Origin: AV69 sp963742315
GTDB taxonomy: Bacteria > Verrucomicrobiota > Verrucomicrobiia > Chthoniobacterales > UBA10450
Length of the DNA stretch: 64,000 bases
Direction: 5' to 3'
NCBI GenBank assembly: GCA_963742315.1
Contig: CAVULE010000015.1
Span: 1 to 64,000 of the forward strand
Positions 15,975-24,400 of this stretch are shown in pieces. The notes beneath the pieces are model-generated. The model saw nothing but the letters and a program-made list of their open reading frames with translations, had not been told where the DNA came from and searched no databases. Both the position numbers and the translations under genes were made by a program. The first letter of the stretch is position 1. The number at the start of each line of letters is the position of its first letter.

Positions 15975-16215
15975 TTTTATAGAGGCGTTGCGAGACGCCA
16001 ATTGTAGCCGCGTCTCTGCGAGACGCGAACACGGGACTGTCGCCGCGGTTGCTGGCCGCGGCCGACGACCGCGGCTACAGAAATCTTTTCGCGCCCAAAT
16101 CTTCCCGCTAGCGGAGCACAGGTCTATGACCTGTGCGCCCAGCGGACATTCTGTCCGCTGACCGTTTCCAGCGGGTTACAAACCCGCCGGGCACACAGGC
16201 CCGCGGCCTGTGTTC
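15975..16215. repeat. Cluster of intergenic palindromes
   Basis: The 248-bp gap holds at least four different hairpins in a row: GCGTCTC..GAGACGC (15980-16028, also at 26507-26530), CCGCGGT..ACCGCGG with GGCCGCGGCC (16040-16079), CACAGGTC..GACCTGTG plus AGCGGACA..TGTCCGCT (16115-16163), and AGCGGGTT..AACCCGC plus ACACAGGCC..GGCCTGTGT (16168-16213). It looks like serial insertion of short mobile palindromes. Confidence 0.8.
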
Positions 16216-16217
16216 CA

Positions 16218-17138
16218 TCAGAGCAACCCTAGCGCACGCAAATCTTCGCGGGGCTCGTCGAAACTGCAGCTGCCGAACGAAGTGACAAATTTTCGTCTGT
16301 CGCGCAGCCGTTTGACATCGATTTTCCATTCGCGCCACGCGAAAAATTCGTCGGTAAAGGAAAACGAATTCGCATTTTCATCTTCCAGCATGAGCGCTGT
16401 TTGTCGTGAATCCCATTTGTATTCGGCCGCCAACACCGCTGCGCCGAGCACATTCAAAAAGCCGTGCATTTTCGTCTGCACCTCATCGCGAAACATGCGG
16501 AGCGGATGATGCAAGCCCGCGGTGAACTTGATCGGAACCTGGTGCGTGACCGGCGTGACCAGTGCCTGCGCGATCTGCGCCGAAGTTGGAAACGCATCAG
16601 AAGTCACACCACCGGTGCGTAATTTGTAGCCGAACGTGGGTGAATCAGCATTGGAATTGAGTTCGGCAACCAACGCGATGGTTTGTTCTGCTCTGCTCGA
16701 CGGCGCTTCCCAGAAAGTGGGCAAAGATCCGAGAGTCGACCTCGCTTCACTTAGCAACTCCGAATCGACATCGTCAGGCAGAAACATTTCGAGCTGGTTG
16801 ACCGACACAAGATCAACATTGTGCACGGACAACGAACGAATCGCCGCATCGGTCTTCGCCAGCGCCGCACAAAAATCAGCTGCGTTTTCAGTTTTTGGCC
16901 CGAGCGCGGAAACTTGCAGCGGGTGAAGCGGATCAAACTCCGTCAGCAACTGTTTGGCGGCGCCAAACTGTTGGACCGGGAGGACGAATGCGCTCAGCAT
17001 CCACGCATCGGTGGAGCGCAAATATTGCGCTTGATTCTTGAGCGCCGGCTCGAGCTCGAGCTGGCACGGCGGAAACATTCCGGCGTAATCAATCGAGTGC
17101 GCGAGCAAGGCGCGCAGTGAAGCGGCGACCTCCGCCAT
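16218..17138 (-). CDS. Conserved-looking hypothetical protein
   Basis: Start ATG 17138 (MAEVAASLRALLAHSIDYAG) lies 8 nt behind the glutamate dehydrogenase stop. The open frame extends further but only as a shadow of that gene. The 306-residue protein is soluble with an alpha/beta pattern: MFPPCQLELEPALKNQAQYL, AWMLSAFVLPVQQF, LVSVNQLEMFLPDD, GYKLRTGGVTSDAFPT and TAGLHHPLRMFRDE. The K-x-R-T-G-G and H-H-P-L-R patches look like a phosphate or carboxylate-binding site of a barrel enzyme, but I cannot name the family. Close spacing suggests co-transcription with gdhA and perhaps a role in amino-acid catabolism. Confidence 0.8.
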   Translation of the reverse strand: MAEVAASLRALLAHSIDYAGMFPPCQLELEPALKNQAQYLRSTDAWMLSAFVLPVQQFGAAKQLLTEFDPLHPLQVSALGPKTENAADFCAALAKTDAAIRSLSVHNVDLVSVNQLEMFLPDDVDSELLSEARSTLGSLPTFWEAPSSRAEQTIALVAELNSNADSPTFGYKLRTGGVTSDAFPTSAQIAQALVTPVTHQVPIKFTAGLHHPLRMFRDEVQTKMHGFLNVLGAAVLAAEYKWDSRQTALMLEDENANSFSFTDEFFAWREWKIDVKRLRDRRKFVTSFGSCSFDEPREDLRALGLL

Positions 17139-17146
17139 TGGCTGCG

Positions 17147-18421
17147 TTACGGGAACAAACCGCGCGTTGCTTTTGCCTTCATCACCCGCTCGACCCCGAT
17201 GGCCATCGCCGACATGCGATGCGAAATCTTGTGCGCTTTCGCGCGCCGAATCACCTGGGTAAAGGAATGCTCCAGGATGCGGAAAAGTTTGTCGGTCACT
17301 TCGGTCTCGCTCCAGCTGAAAGCCTGCAAACCCTGCACCCATTCGAAATAGGAAACGATCACCCCACCAGCGTTGCACAAAATATCTGGAATAACGAAAA
17401 CTTGGTCCCAGCGTTCATCGAGAATTTTATCCGCTTCCGGCGTCGTCGGCCCGTTCGCCCCTTCGGCCAGGATGCGACACTGCAACTTGTCGGCATTTTT
17501 TTCTGTGATTACGCGATCAACTGCACAAGGCGCCAGGACATCGCATTTCTGCACCAGCATTTCGTTGGGATCGATCCGATCGCCTTGATCGAATGCACGC
17601 AAATTTCCTTTTTTTAAAACGTGCTGCTCCGCTGCTTTCACGTCGATTCCCTTGGGATTGTAAACGGCAACGGTCGCATCGCTGATACCCACGACTTTGA
17701 TTCCGGTCTTTAGCGCAAGCGACAGGGCCGCGACCGATCCGACGTTGCCGAATCCCTGCACGATCGCGGTGCACTCGGTCGGATCCATCTTCAACATGTC
17801 CATCGCGCGCTCGATCAGATAAACGACGCCGCGTCCGGTGGATTCGCGGCGTCCTTCGGTGCCACCGATTGAAACCGGTTTGCCTGTGACAATCTCACTC
17901 ACCGCATAACCCTGATACACCGAATAGGTATCCATGAACCACGCCATCACCTGCTCGTTCGTTCCCATGTCCGGTCCCATGATGTCAGTGTGCGGCCCGA
18001 CAAACGGAATCATTTCCTGCATGTAACGGCGCGAGACTGCTTCCAATTCGCTGCGCGAAAGTTTCGTCGGATCACAGGCGATTCCCCCTTTTGCTCCGCC
18101 GTAGGGCAAACCGTTGAGCGCGCACTTCCAGCTCATCCACATCGCCAAAGCGGCCGTCTCCCCCATCGAGAGATCGGGCGCGAAGCGGGTGCCGCCTTTG
18201 GTTGGACCAAGCGTGAGGTGGTGTTGCACGCGATACCCTTGAAAAGTTTTGGTGCTGCCGTCGTCCATGTGCACCGGCAGAGTCACGGCAATGGCGCGCT
18301 TTGGCAGCATTAGCCGCTCGCGATGGCTATGATCGATCTCGAGATAGTCGGCGATGACGCGAAATTGCTCGCACGCCATTTTGAAAACGTCGTCTTGATA
18401 GATGCCCAGCGCTGAACTCAT
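17147..18421 (-). CDS. gdhA: Glutamate dehydrogenase
   Basis: It oxidatively deaminates glutamate to 2-oxoglutarate and ammonium (or the reverse). The 424 residues are the usual hexameric GDH length. The catalytic lysine motif LPYGGAKGGI is at 105-114, with KGGTRFAPDLSMGE (75-88) before it. The Rossmann nucleotide loop QGFGNVGS follows mid-protein, with VGISDA at the end of strand 2, and ILAEGANGPTTPEAD binds the cofactor. The absence of basic residues after VGISD favours NAD over NADP, but this is inference. It heads a minus-strand run with the unassigned 306-aa gene 8 nt downstream. Confidence 0.95.
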   Translation of the reverse strand: MSSALGIYQDDVFKMACEQFRVIADYLEIDHSHRERLMLPKRAIAVTLPVHMDDGSTKTFQGYRVQHHLTLGPTKGGTRFAPDLSMGETAALAMWMSWKCALNGLPYGGAKGGIACDPTKLSRSELEAVSRRYMQEMIPFVGPHTDIMGPDMGTNEQVMAWFMDTYSVYQGYAVSEIVTGKPVSIGGTEGRRESTGRGVVYLIERAMDMLKMDPTECTAIVQGFGNVGSVAALSLALKTGIKVVGISDATVAVYNPKGIDVKAAEQHVLKKGNLRAFDQGDRIDPNEMLVQKCDVLAPCAVDRVITEKNADKLQCRILAEGANGPTTPEADKILDERWDQVFVIPDILCNAGGVIVSYFEWVQGLQAFSWSETEVTDKLFRILEHSFTQVIRRAKAHKISHRMSAMAIGVERVMKAKATRGLFP

Positions 18422-18659
18422 AGATTTGCAGGCGCCGAAAAAGGGGCACCGAAGTCTGCTATTTGCGCTTGCTGCCCCGCGTCGTCAAATCGAATCCACC
18501 GTGGGGTGCGGTTACAAGCGCCGTTAGGCGCGACCTGTTTATAGAATCGGGCCAATAAACCATCCCAAAGCTCCATAGCAGCGGCATGGAAACAAGTCGC
18601 GTTTTACGTCGCTCCTAACGGAATTTGCCGGATTGGCAGATGGATGGATTGTGTTTCAC

Positions 18660-18711
18660 GGTAGGGCGAGACTCCGTCGAGCCACGCGGCTCCGCAGAGC
18701 GTCGCCCTGCC
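18660..18711. repeat. 52-bp palindromic element (GGTAGGGCGA family)
   Basis: The element starts GGTAGGGCGA and ends TCGCCCTGCC with inner stem GAGCC / GGCTC. Its reverse complement is almost the same as the in-frame element in egtD at 52131-52183. The rest of the 18422-18824 gap between gdhA and the divergent PLP gene shows no gene. Confidence 0.85.
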
Positions 18712-18824
18712 AACAAAAAAACGAGGGGCGAAATTAACTGCTCGCCGGCTCAATTTTGAAGACTGTTCCGCGTCTCTTGAAAAGTTTGGCAACCGAGGAG
18801 CGCGCCGCCTAGATTGCGCTGGTT

Positions 18825-19958
18825 ATGAAAGATTGGCGTAAAGTTCGCGTGGAAACGCTCGCGGTACATGCCGGGCATGAGATCGATCCGGCGACCGGCG
18901 CGGTGGTGGCGCCGATCCATCTCTCCACCACGTTCGAGCGCGATGTCGAAGGAACGTATGCGCGTGGGTTCATGTACACGCGCAATGATAATCCGAATCG
19001 CAAAGCGTTGGAGGAAGGTGTGAGTTTGCTAGAGGGCGGCGCCGCGGCGGCGGCCTTTGGCAGCGGCATGGCTGCGGCAATGGGTTTGCTTGCCGCACTC
19101 GCACCCGGTGATCACGTTCTCGCCCACGTGGATGCCTATTACGGCACCAGCCGATTGCTGCGTGATCTCTTCTTGCGCTGGAAACTGGAAGTGGATTTCG
19201 CCGACATGAGCGACCTGCCGTCGGTGAAAAAAGCGTTGCGGCCAAATACAAAGCTGGTGTGGATGGAAACGCCGTCGAACCCGCTCCTAAAAATTGTCGA
19301 TCTGGCGGCCGTGACAAAGATCGCGCACGAAGCCGGGGCGGTTTGCGTTTGTGATAACACTTGGGCGCCCATTATTCAGCGGCCATTCGAAGTCGGCGCC
19401 GATTTCATTCTCCATTCCACCACCAAATATTTTGGCGGCCACTGCGATGTGCTCGGCGGAATCATTATCGCAAAACGGGACGACGAATTTTTTCAGGATG
19501 TCCGCTCGATTCAATCTTCGGCCGGCGCGGTCCCCTCGCCCTTCGATTGCTGGCTGATTTTGCGTGGAATGAAAACATTGCCCTGGCGGATGCGAGCGCA
19601 CTGCGAAAATGCGGCCAAAGTGGCGGAGTTTCTCGCGCAAAATCGAAATGTTGAGCGGGTGCATTACCCGGGCCTTAAATCGCATCCCGGTTACGAGATT
19701 GCCAAACACCAGATGTCGATGTTTGGCGGAATGCTTTCGTTTGAAGCAAAAGGCGGACGGGAAGCGGCGATGGCGGTGGCCGCGAAAACGAAAATTTTCA
19801 CGCGCGCGACCAGTCTGGGCGGAGTGGAAAGCTTGATTGAACATCGCGCATCCATCGAAGGACCGGGCACCACTTCGCCGGAAGGGTTGCTACGATGCTC
19901 GATCGGCCTGGAGCATCCGGACGATTTAATCGAGGATCTCGATCAGGCGCTTGCTTAA
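18825..19958 (+). CDS. Cys/Met metabolism PLP enzyme (cystathionine gamma-synthase/lyase type)
   Basis: It is a 377-residue fold-type I PLP enzyme of the cystathionine gamma-synthase, gamma-lyase and beta-lyase group. The PLP lysine is K201 in HSTTKYFGGH; phosphate and substrate residues are in YTRNDNPNRKALE (51-63) and AAFGSGMAAAMG (77-88), and CDNTW (176-180) carries the pyridine-binding Asp. The C-terminal SLGGVESLIEHRAS motif is typical. The group cannot be split reliably by eye, so synthase, gamma-lyase or beta-lyase activity is open. It would serve methionine/cysteine interconversion in the cytosol. The gene is monocistronic, divergent from gdhA. Confidence 0.9.
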   Translation: MKDWRKVRVETLAVHAGHEIDPATGAVVAPIHLSTTFERDVEGTYARGFMYTRNDNPNRKALEEGVSLLEGGAAAAAFGSGMAAAMGLLAALAPGDHVLAHVDAYYGTSRLLRDLFLRWKLEVDFADMSDLPSVKKALRPNTKLVWMETPSNPLLKIVDLAAVTKIAHEAGAVCVCDNTWAPIIQRPFEVGADFILHSTTKYFGGHCDVLGGIIIAKRDDEFFQDVRSIQSSAGAVPSPFDCWLILRGMKTLPWRMRAHCENAAKVAEFLAQNRNVERVHYPGLKSHPGYEIAKHQMSMFGGMLSFEAKGGREAAMAVAAKTKIFTRATSLGGVESLIEHRASIEGPGTTSPEGLLRCSIGLEHPDDLIEDLDQALA

Positions 19959-19960
19959 CA

Positions 19961-20140
19961 AGGAGCGGCGGTCTCCGAACGGCCGTGTTTTAGATCAGGG
20001 ACGCGTTCGCGTCCCGTAGAAACTAACATCGCCCGACGGAGCGGCCGATCCACCTCGCCTGTCGCGATAGGTGGATCGAGCAGTCCCTTGCTCGATGCTA
20101 ATTTAAATGGCGGTCAGCGTCCGCCGCTCCTTGAGATTTT
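19961..20140. repeat. Cluster of intergenic palindromes
   Basis: Between the converging PLP gene and murJ are stacked hairpins: GGGACGCG-TTCG-CGTCCC at about 20000, CCACCT..AGGTGG, GAGCA..TGCTC, and outer GGAGCGGC.. / ..GCCGCTCC copies. The last hairpin covers the murJ stop codon. The GGAGCGGC type recurs in the coding region at 53381. Confidence 0.75.
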
Positions 20141-21721
20141 TCGCTTCACCAGAGCGAAAACATCGCGCACTTCGTCCACACGCAACAAAAATGCCGCGCC
20201 GAAAAATACCAGAGCGCTAACGATAATTGTGCCAAAGAGGGCGAAGAGTTTTTCAAAGAAGCGCAGATGCTCCCAGGCATCCAGCCAACAGTAATTTGCC
20301 AGCCAGCAAATTAACGCGAGCAGCAAACCAGCCACGCAAATCTTGGCAAGACCCGCAAACATGCGACGGCTTTCCAGTCCCCGCGTCTGCCGCCACATCA
20401 GCGCGTAAAGCAAAAGAAAATTGATCGTCGCTACAATGCTGGTGGAAAACGCCAGGCCGCGATGTCCCCAACCGAGCCGGAAAGTGAAAAGCCAGTTCAG
20501 GAAAAGGTTTGTTCCAATCGCGAGGAAGCTAACGATCATTGGAGTGTTGCGTTTGCCGATCGCGTAAAAGGCCGGCGTCAGCACTTTCAAGGCGGAGTAA
20601 GCCACCAGGCCGATGGCGTAAAATTGCAGTGCTCCGGCGGTTTGCTTCGTCATTTCGGCCGTAAACCGGCCATGCTGATAAATCACACTGATGATCGGCG
20701 AAGCCAGCATGGCCAGCCCAATCGCCGATGGAATAGTGAGCAAAAACGCTAACCGCATTCCGCTCGCGAGAATGCTCCGAAATTCATCGATATTTCCGAC
20801 GGCCGCGCTTTTCGAAACCAGCGGCAGAGTGACGGTGCCGATGGCGACGCCAAAAATTCCGAGCGGCAATTGCATCAAACGAAAAGCGATGTTGAGCCAG
20901 CTCACGGGGCCGTTGCCAAGACTGGCAGCGAATCCGCTATTGATCAGGACGTTCACCTGCACGGCGCTGGCGGCGATGATCGCCGGAGCCATCAATGTAA
21001 GCACCGCCCGGACGCCTTCGTCGCGCCACTGAAAATCGGCGCGGTATTTGTAACCGACGCGCCGGAGGGATGGAAACTGCGCGGTTAATTGCCACATCCC
21101 ACCGATGAGCGTCCCAATGGCCAGGCCGGTTAACGAGCGCGCGCCGAAATGCGGATCGAGCCACCAACCGATGCCGACGCCGCCGATGATTGAGCCAAGG
21201 TTGAAGTAACTCGACGCCATCGCGGGCGGGCCGAAGACATGCTTCGCGTTCAGCATCCCCATCACCAGTGCCGCCAGCGACACCAGAAACATGAACGGCC
21301 ACATAATTCTCGTTAGCCAAATGGTGAGCTCGGTTTTGTCGGGCGGCCAGCTCCACCACGTCAGCAGATCGACCAATTGCGGCGCGAAAACGATGCCGAG
21401 GAGGGTAACCACGCTCATGAAAACGGCGGTGAGCGTCGCTACTTTGTTGGCCAATCGCCAGGCCGATTCGTCCCCTTCGGTGGCAATTTTTCCGGAAAAC
21501 GTGGTGATGAAGGCAGTGGAAAGGGCGCCTTCGGCAAACAAATCGCGCAACAAATTCGGCAGACGAAAGGCCATCAAAAAAGCATCGAGATATTTTCCCG
21601 CACCGAAGAGCCCGGCGAAAATCTGCTCCCGAATCAGCCCAAGAATACGGCTCGATAAAATCGCGACCCCGACAATTCCAGTAGCGCGTGTGCTCAGGCG
21701 CCGATTCTCGGAGGCAGTCAT
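20114..21721 (-). CDS. murJ: Lipid II flippase MurJ
   Basis: It moves lipid II across the cytoplasmic membrane for peptidoglycan synthesis. Start ATG 21721 (MTASENRRLSTRATGIVGVA), about 535 residues with some 14 membrane spans. MVF-family motifs include SSRILGLIREQIFAGLFGAG, DAFLMAFRLPNLLRDLFAEG and ALSTAFITTFSGKIA. It lies 45 nt after the retropepsin-like gene on the same strand. Its first 36 codons are part of a 190-bp direct repeat, with the second copy at 23280 fused to a Nif3 fragment. The end of the gene overlaps a palindromic element, which may have altered the last codons (ISRSGGR). Confidence 0.95.
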   Translation of the reverse strand: MTASENRRLSTRATGIVGVAILSSRILGLIREQIFAGLFGAGKYLDAFLMAFRLPNLLRDLFAEGALSTAFITTFSGKIATEGDESAWRLANKVATLTAVFMSVVTLLGIVFAPQLVDLLTWWSWPPDKTELTIWLTRIMWPFMFLVSLAALVMGMLNAKHVFGPPAMASSYFNLGSIIGGVGIGWWLDPHFGARSLTGLAIGTLIGGMWQLTAQFPSLRRVGYKYRADFQWRDEGVRAVLTLMAPAIIAASAVQVNVLINSGFAASLGNGPVSWLNIAFRLMQLPLGIFGVAIGTVTLPLVSKSAAVGNIDEFRSILASGMRLAFLLTIPSAIGLAMLASPIISVIYQHGRFTAEMTKQTAGALQFYAIGLVAYSALKVLTPAFYAIGKRNTPMIVSFLAIGTNLFLNWLFTFRLGWGHRGLAFSTSIVATINFLLLYALMWRQTRGLESRRMFAGLAKICVAGLLLALICWLANYCWLDAWEHLRFFEKLFALFGTIIVSALVFFGAAFLLRVDEVRDVFALVKRKISRSGGR

Positions 21722-21805
21722 GCGCAAGAAGGAATCAGACTCGCGCCGTTTGGGAAATGAAAACTGTTATTTGAGGAAGAGGCTCATGCTGTCGAAGTCG
21801 ATGAT
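21614..21805. repeat. 190-bp direct repeat, copy 1 (murJ start + protease end)
   Basis: Almost identical to 23280-23470. It spans the first codons of murJ, the short intergenic gap and the last codons (FDSMSLFLK) of the upstream retropepsin-like gene. Identity stops abruptly inside the protease gene and at the GCCCGGC sequence in murJ. Confidence 0.9.
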
Positions 21806-22723
21806 ACCATGACAGGTGTACAGTGTATCCATCCCCAGGATCCCGCTGATTCTGACGCCGCTTTGCAGCAACGTGAAGTTAGGCAATGCAGTAACACCAA
21901 ATTTTGCTGGCGGCGTTTTGAAGCCGCCAATTTTAAGGTCATTGATTTTTCCTGCGCTAACTTTGCGCGCCGCGCCACGAGCAAAATGCGCAGACACTCG
22001 TGTTGCTTCCACCGGAATGCCGACCGATTTAAGGAAAGCTTCGTGAAAAATTGTGATAAATGCGCCCGTATCAACGAGCAGACGAGCGGGTTGCCCATGG
22101 ATCGAACACGGCACAGTCAACGCGCCGTTTCTCTCCCGCCGCAAGGGGATTCTCGTGAATTTTTCCGCCGCCGCGACGGAACTGAGGTTCATTTGCCGTG
22201 TTTGATCCACTTTAAAGAAAACAAGTTTCGTCCAGCAATTGATCACGGCTTTATGCCGAGTGAGAAGATCCAGACCCAGGACGCCATCAACGCCAGCGTC
22301 CCCAGTGTCGGAATGGCTTGAGTCGCGCAGCGTCACCGGAGTGCTGCCAAAATTCATGCTGCCAGCTGTGAGACTTTGCGCGAACCCAACGGGAAGCAAC
22401 TGGCCATTAATTCGCGTAAACTCGATATAGCGCAGACCGCGCTGCGACGGTTGCACGCCAAATGATTCGGCCGAGGCCGCATCCAAGATGACTTGGTTGG
22501 AGCCGGTATCGACAAGCAAATTTGCGGGCTGCCCGTTGATGCGGACGGACATTATCATTTTGTTCAGAGGCCTGTAATGGACTCGAACAGCCTTGTATCC
22601 ACTGAGCTGCGTTGGCCGACCGCCTTTGACCGAGGCCACGGTCGAAGACGGAATGATCAAAAGAAGAGCTAAGACGATACGAAAACGCCGAACGCGCTTC
22701 GACATTGCTTCGTCATTCGTCAT
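21767..22723 (-). CDS. Retropepsin-like aspartic protease, tandem domains (copy A)
   Basis: This 318-residue exported protein (hydrophobic FRIVLALLLIIPSSTVAS near the N-terminus) has two retropepsin-like domains. The catalytic triads are LLVDTGSN (D72) and LLVDTGAF (D218), and the flap/end motifs GVDGVLGLDLL and RISGILGMDTL occur once per domain. Having both halves in one chain mimics the pepsin arrangement, whereas most bacterial family members carry one domain and dimerise. It would act in the periplasm or at the envelope on unknown substrates. A diverged paralogue lies at 23431. It follows the Nif3 fragment by 12 nt and precedes murJ. Confidence 0.85.
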   Translation of the reverse strand: MTNDEAMSKRVRRFRIVLALLLIIPSSTVASVKGGRPTQLSGYKAVRVHYRPLNKMIMSVRINGQPANLLVDTGSNQVILDAASAESFGVQPSQRGLRYIEFTRINGQLLPVGFAQSLTAGSMNFGSTPVTLRDSSHSDTGDAGVDGVLGLDLLTRHKAVINCWTKLVFFKVDQTRQMNLSSVAAAEKFTRIPLRRERNGALTVPCSIHGQPARLLVDTGAFITIFHEAFLKSVGIPVEATRVSAHFARGAARKVSAGKINDLKIGGFKTPPAKFGVTALPNFTLLQSGVRISGILGMDTLYTCHGIIDFDSMSLFLK

Positions 22724-22735
22724 TCGGATCTTCCG

Positions 22736-23279
22736 TCACATTCCCGTTGGGCAATCGATGAAGGCCCATGGAACTTTGAACCGTTTGGATAAATGCGCCG
22801 CCCGCGCCTTTACGCCAAAAACCGCGGTGGCGTAATGTCCACCGAGCAGGAGATTCATCCCCAGTTCGTCGGCCGCCACTGCCGCCCAATGCGGCGCTTC
22901 GCCGGTGATAAAGGTGTCGATCCCCTCCTGCGCAACCTTGTAGATTTCCGAGCCGGCGCCGCCGGTAATGATCCCGATTCTTCCAGTTTTCTTCGGACTG
23001 AACATGAAGGCTTTTACGCGACCACTCAGCGCTTTTTGCAATTTGCGATCAAGTTCATTGCACGGCAACGAAACGCGCGCCTTTCACGCCAATCAATTGA
23101 CCTTTTTCTTCGAAGAACGGCTGATTCGATTTAAGTCCGAGTGCTGCAGCGAGCTGCGCGTTATTGCCGAGCTGCGGATGGAGATCGAGCGGCAGATGTG
23201 CACTGTAAACCGCGATGTTGTTTTCAAAGGCGAGTTCCAGTTGCCGGCGCAACGCTTTGGTCACGGGACGCAGGCCCGG
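22736..23279 (-). pseudogene. Nif3-like protein, truncated and frameshifted
   Basis: It starts at the duplication junction (GLRPVTKALRRQLELAFENN). It continues as IAVYSAHLPLDLHPQLGNNA until a frame break at about 23058 after GARFVAV, then resumes as PCNELDRKLQKALSGRVKAF and ends FITGEAPHWAAVAADELGMN, LLLGGHYATAVFGVKA. The first 90 or so residues of the family, including the first metal-binding HHG box, are missing. The intact-length relative is at 25250. The protein is certainly non-functional as it stands. Confidence 0.85.
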
Positions 23280-23470
23280 CGAAAATCTGCTCCCGAATCA
23301 GCCCAAGAATACGGCTCGATAAAATCGCGACCCCGACAATTCCAGTAGCGCGTGTGCTCACGCGCCGATTCTCGGAGGCAGTCATGCGCAAGAAGGAATC
23401 AGACTCGCGCCGTTTGGGAAATGAAAACTGTTATTTGAGGAAGAGGCTCATGCTGTCGAAGTCGATAATG
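23280..23470 (-). pseudogene. murJ 5' fragment plus protease end (direct repeat copy 2)
   Basis: This copy of the 190-bp repeat carries a murJ start (ATG 23385) and its first 35 or so codons, then breaks at GGCCCGGC into the Nif3 fragment. The protein fragment is nearly the same as MurJ (MTASENRRVSTRATGIVGVA). Its DNA identity to the live murJ start is far higher than that of the neighbouring protease genes to each other. Confidence 0.9.
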
Positions 23471-24390
23471 CCTCGACTGAAGTCCAGCAATTCCATCCCC
23501 AAAATTCCGGCAACCTTCCCCTGCCCGTGTTCCACGGCGAAGTCCGGCAGCACCGCCCCTGAGAGTTTCTGTGGCGGGACATGATAGTTACCGATCATTA
23601 AATTGTTGACCTGGCCGATTCCCACCTGACGCGAAACGCCATCGGTGAAGCTACCGCTCATTTTGGTCGGGGTAAATGAGAGTCCAAATTCTTTCGCCCG
23701 CCGCAAATCAAAGGTGGTAACAAAAGCACCGGTATCGACCAGCAAACGACATTGGTGACCATTAATGGAGGCCGGGACAGTGAATGCGCGAGTGACCTCC
23801 TCTCGCAACGGAACTTTCACAAAATGCTGCGAAGTGGCGAACTGAGCGATTTTCAGATGCGCCGATGAATCGGTCTTGAAGAAAATTGTCTTGGTGAAGC
23901 AATTGATCACGGCTTTGTAGCGCGTGAGAATGTCTGCGCCCAGAACTCCGTCATCGTTGTCGCCGGTTAGCCGTGAGGCCTCTGCGGCATGTGCGTTCGT
24001 CGGAGTGAAGAGCGCGATCGGGCCGCTGCCGAAATCCATGGCACCGGCCCGCAAACTATTGATATAGCCCACGCGATAGCTCTCGCCGTTTAGATTTGTG
24101 AATTGGCCGAAAGGCGAATCGGCTCCAACCGGCGAAACACCGAGGGAACGGGCGCGGCCAGCTTCCAAGACGCTGTAACCGGCGCCAGTATCGACAACAA
24201 GACGCGCCCGATGCCCATTTACCACGGCTTCCATGAGCATCTTGTTCCAGGAGATGTAACGGACCGGGACCGCAACATAGCCCGGCAACGAAGGTATGGT
24301 CGCCCGCTCCTTTGCCGCCAGGACGTGGTTGGTCAGGAGAAACGTCGCCGTCGCGAATATGAATGTCGGTAGAAAAGCCTTTTTCTTCAC
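23431..24390 (-). CDS. Retropepsin-like aspartic protease, tandem domains (copy B)
   Basis: I chose GTG 24390 because it directly gives a signal peptide (KKKAFLPTFIFATATFLLTN, then HVLAA) and lies 8 nt after the TPR stop; the frame could also start at 24450. The two active-site motifs are LVVDTGAG (D67) and LLVDTGAF (D219), with the ends DDGVLGADIL and VAGILGMELL. It is a diverged paralogue of the gene at 21767 with the same final residues (IIDFDSMSLFLK). The TPR gene directly upstream suggests a joint envelope function. Substrate unknown. Confidence 0.85.
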   Translation of the reverse strand: MKKKAFLPTFIFATATFLLTNHVLAAKERATIPSLPGYVAVPVRYISWNKMLMEAVVNGHRARLVVDTGAGYSVLEAGRARSLGVSPVGADSPFGQFTNLNGESYRVGYINSLRAGAMDFGSGPIALFTPTNAHAAEASRLTGDNDDGVLGADILTRYKAVINCFTKTIFFKTDSSAHLKIAQFATSQHFVKVPLREEVTRAFTVPASINGHQCRLLVDTGAFVTTFDLRRAKEFGLSFTPTKMSGSFTDGVSRQVGIGQVNNLMIGNYHVPPQKLSGAVLPDFAVEHGQGKVAGILGMELLDFSRGIIDFDSMSLFLK

Positions 24391-24400
24391 TGAGGGATAT

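Noticed and set aside
17139..17378. N-terminal extension of the 306-aa protein
   Set aside because: It overlaps the end of glutamate dehydrogenase in another frame; ATG 17138 just after that stop is the natural start.
18825..19958. EgtE lyase for the ergothioneine operon
   Set aside because: It is a cystathionine gamma-type PLP enzyme 30 kb away with no link to the operon; any such lyase might substitute, but nothing in the sequence shows it.
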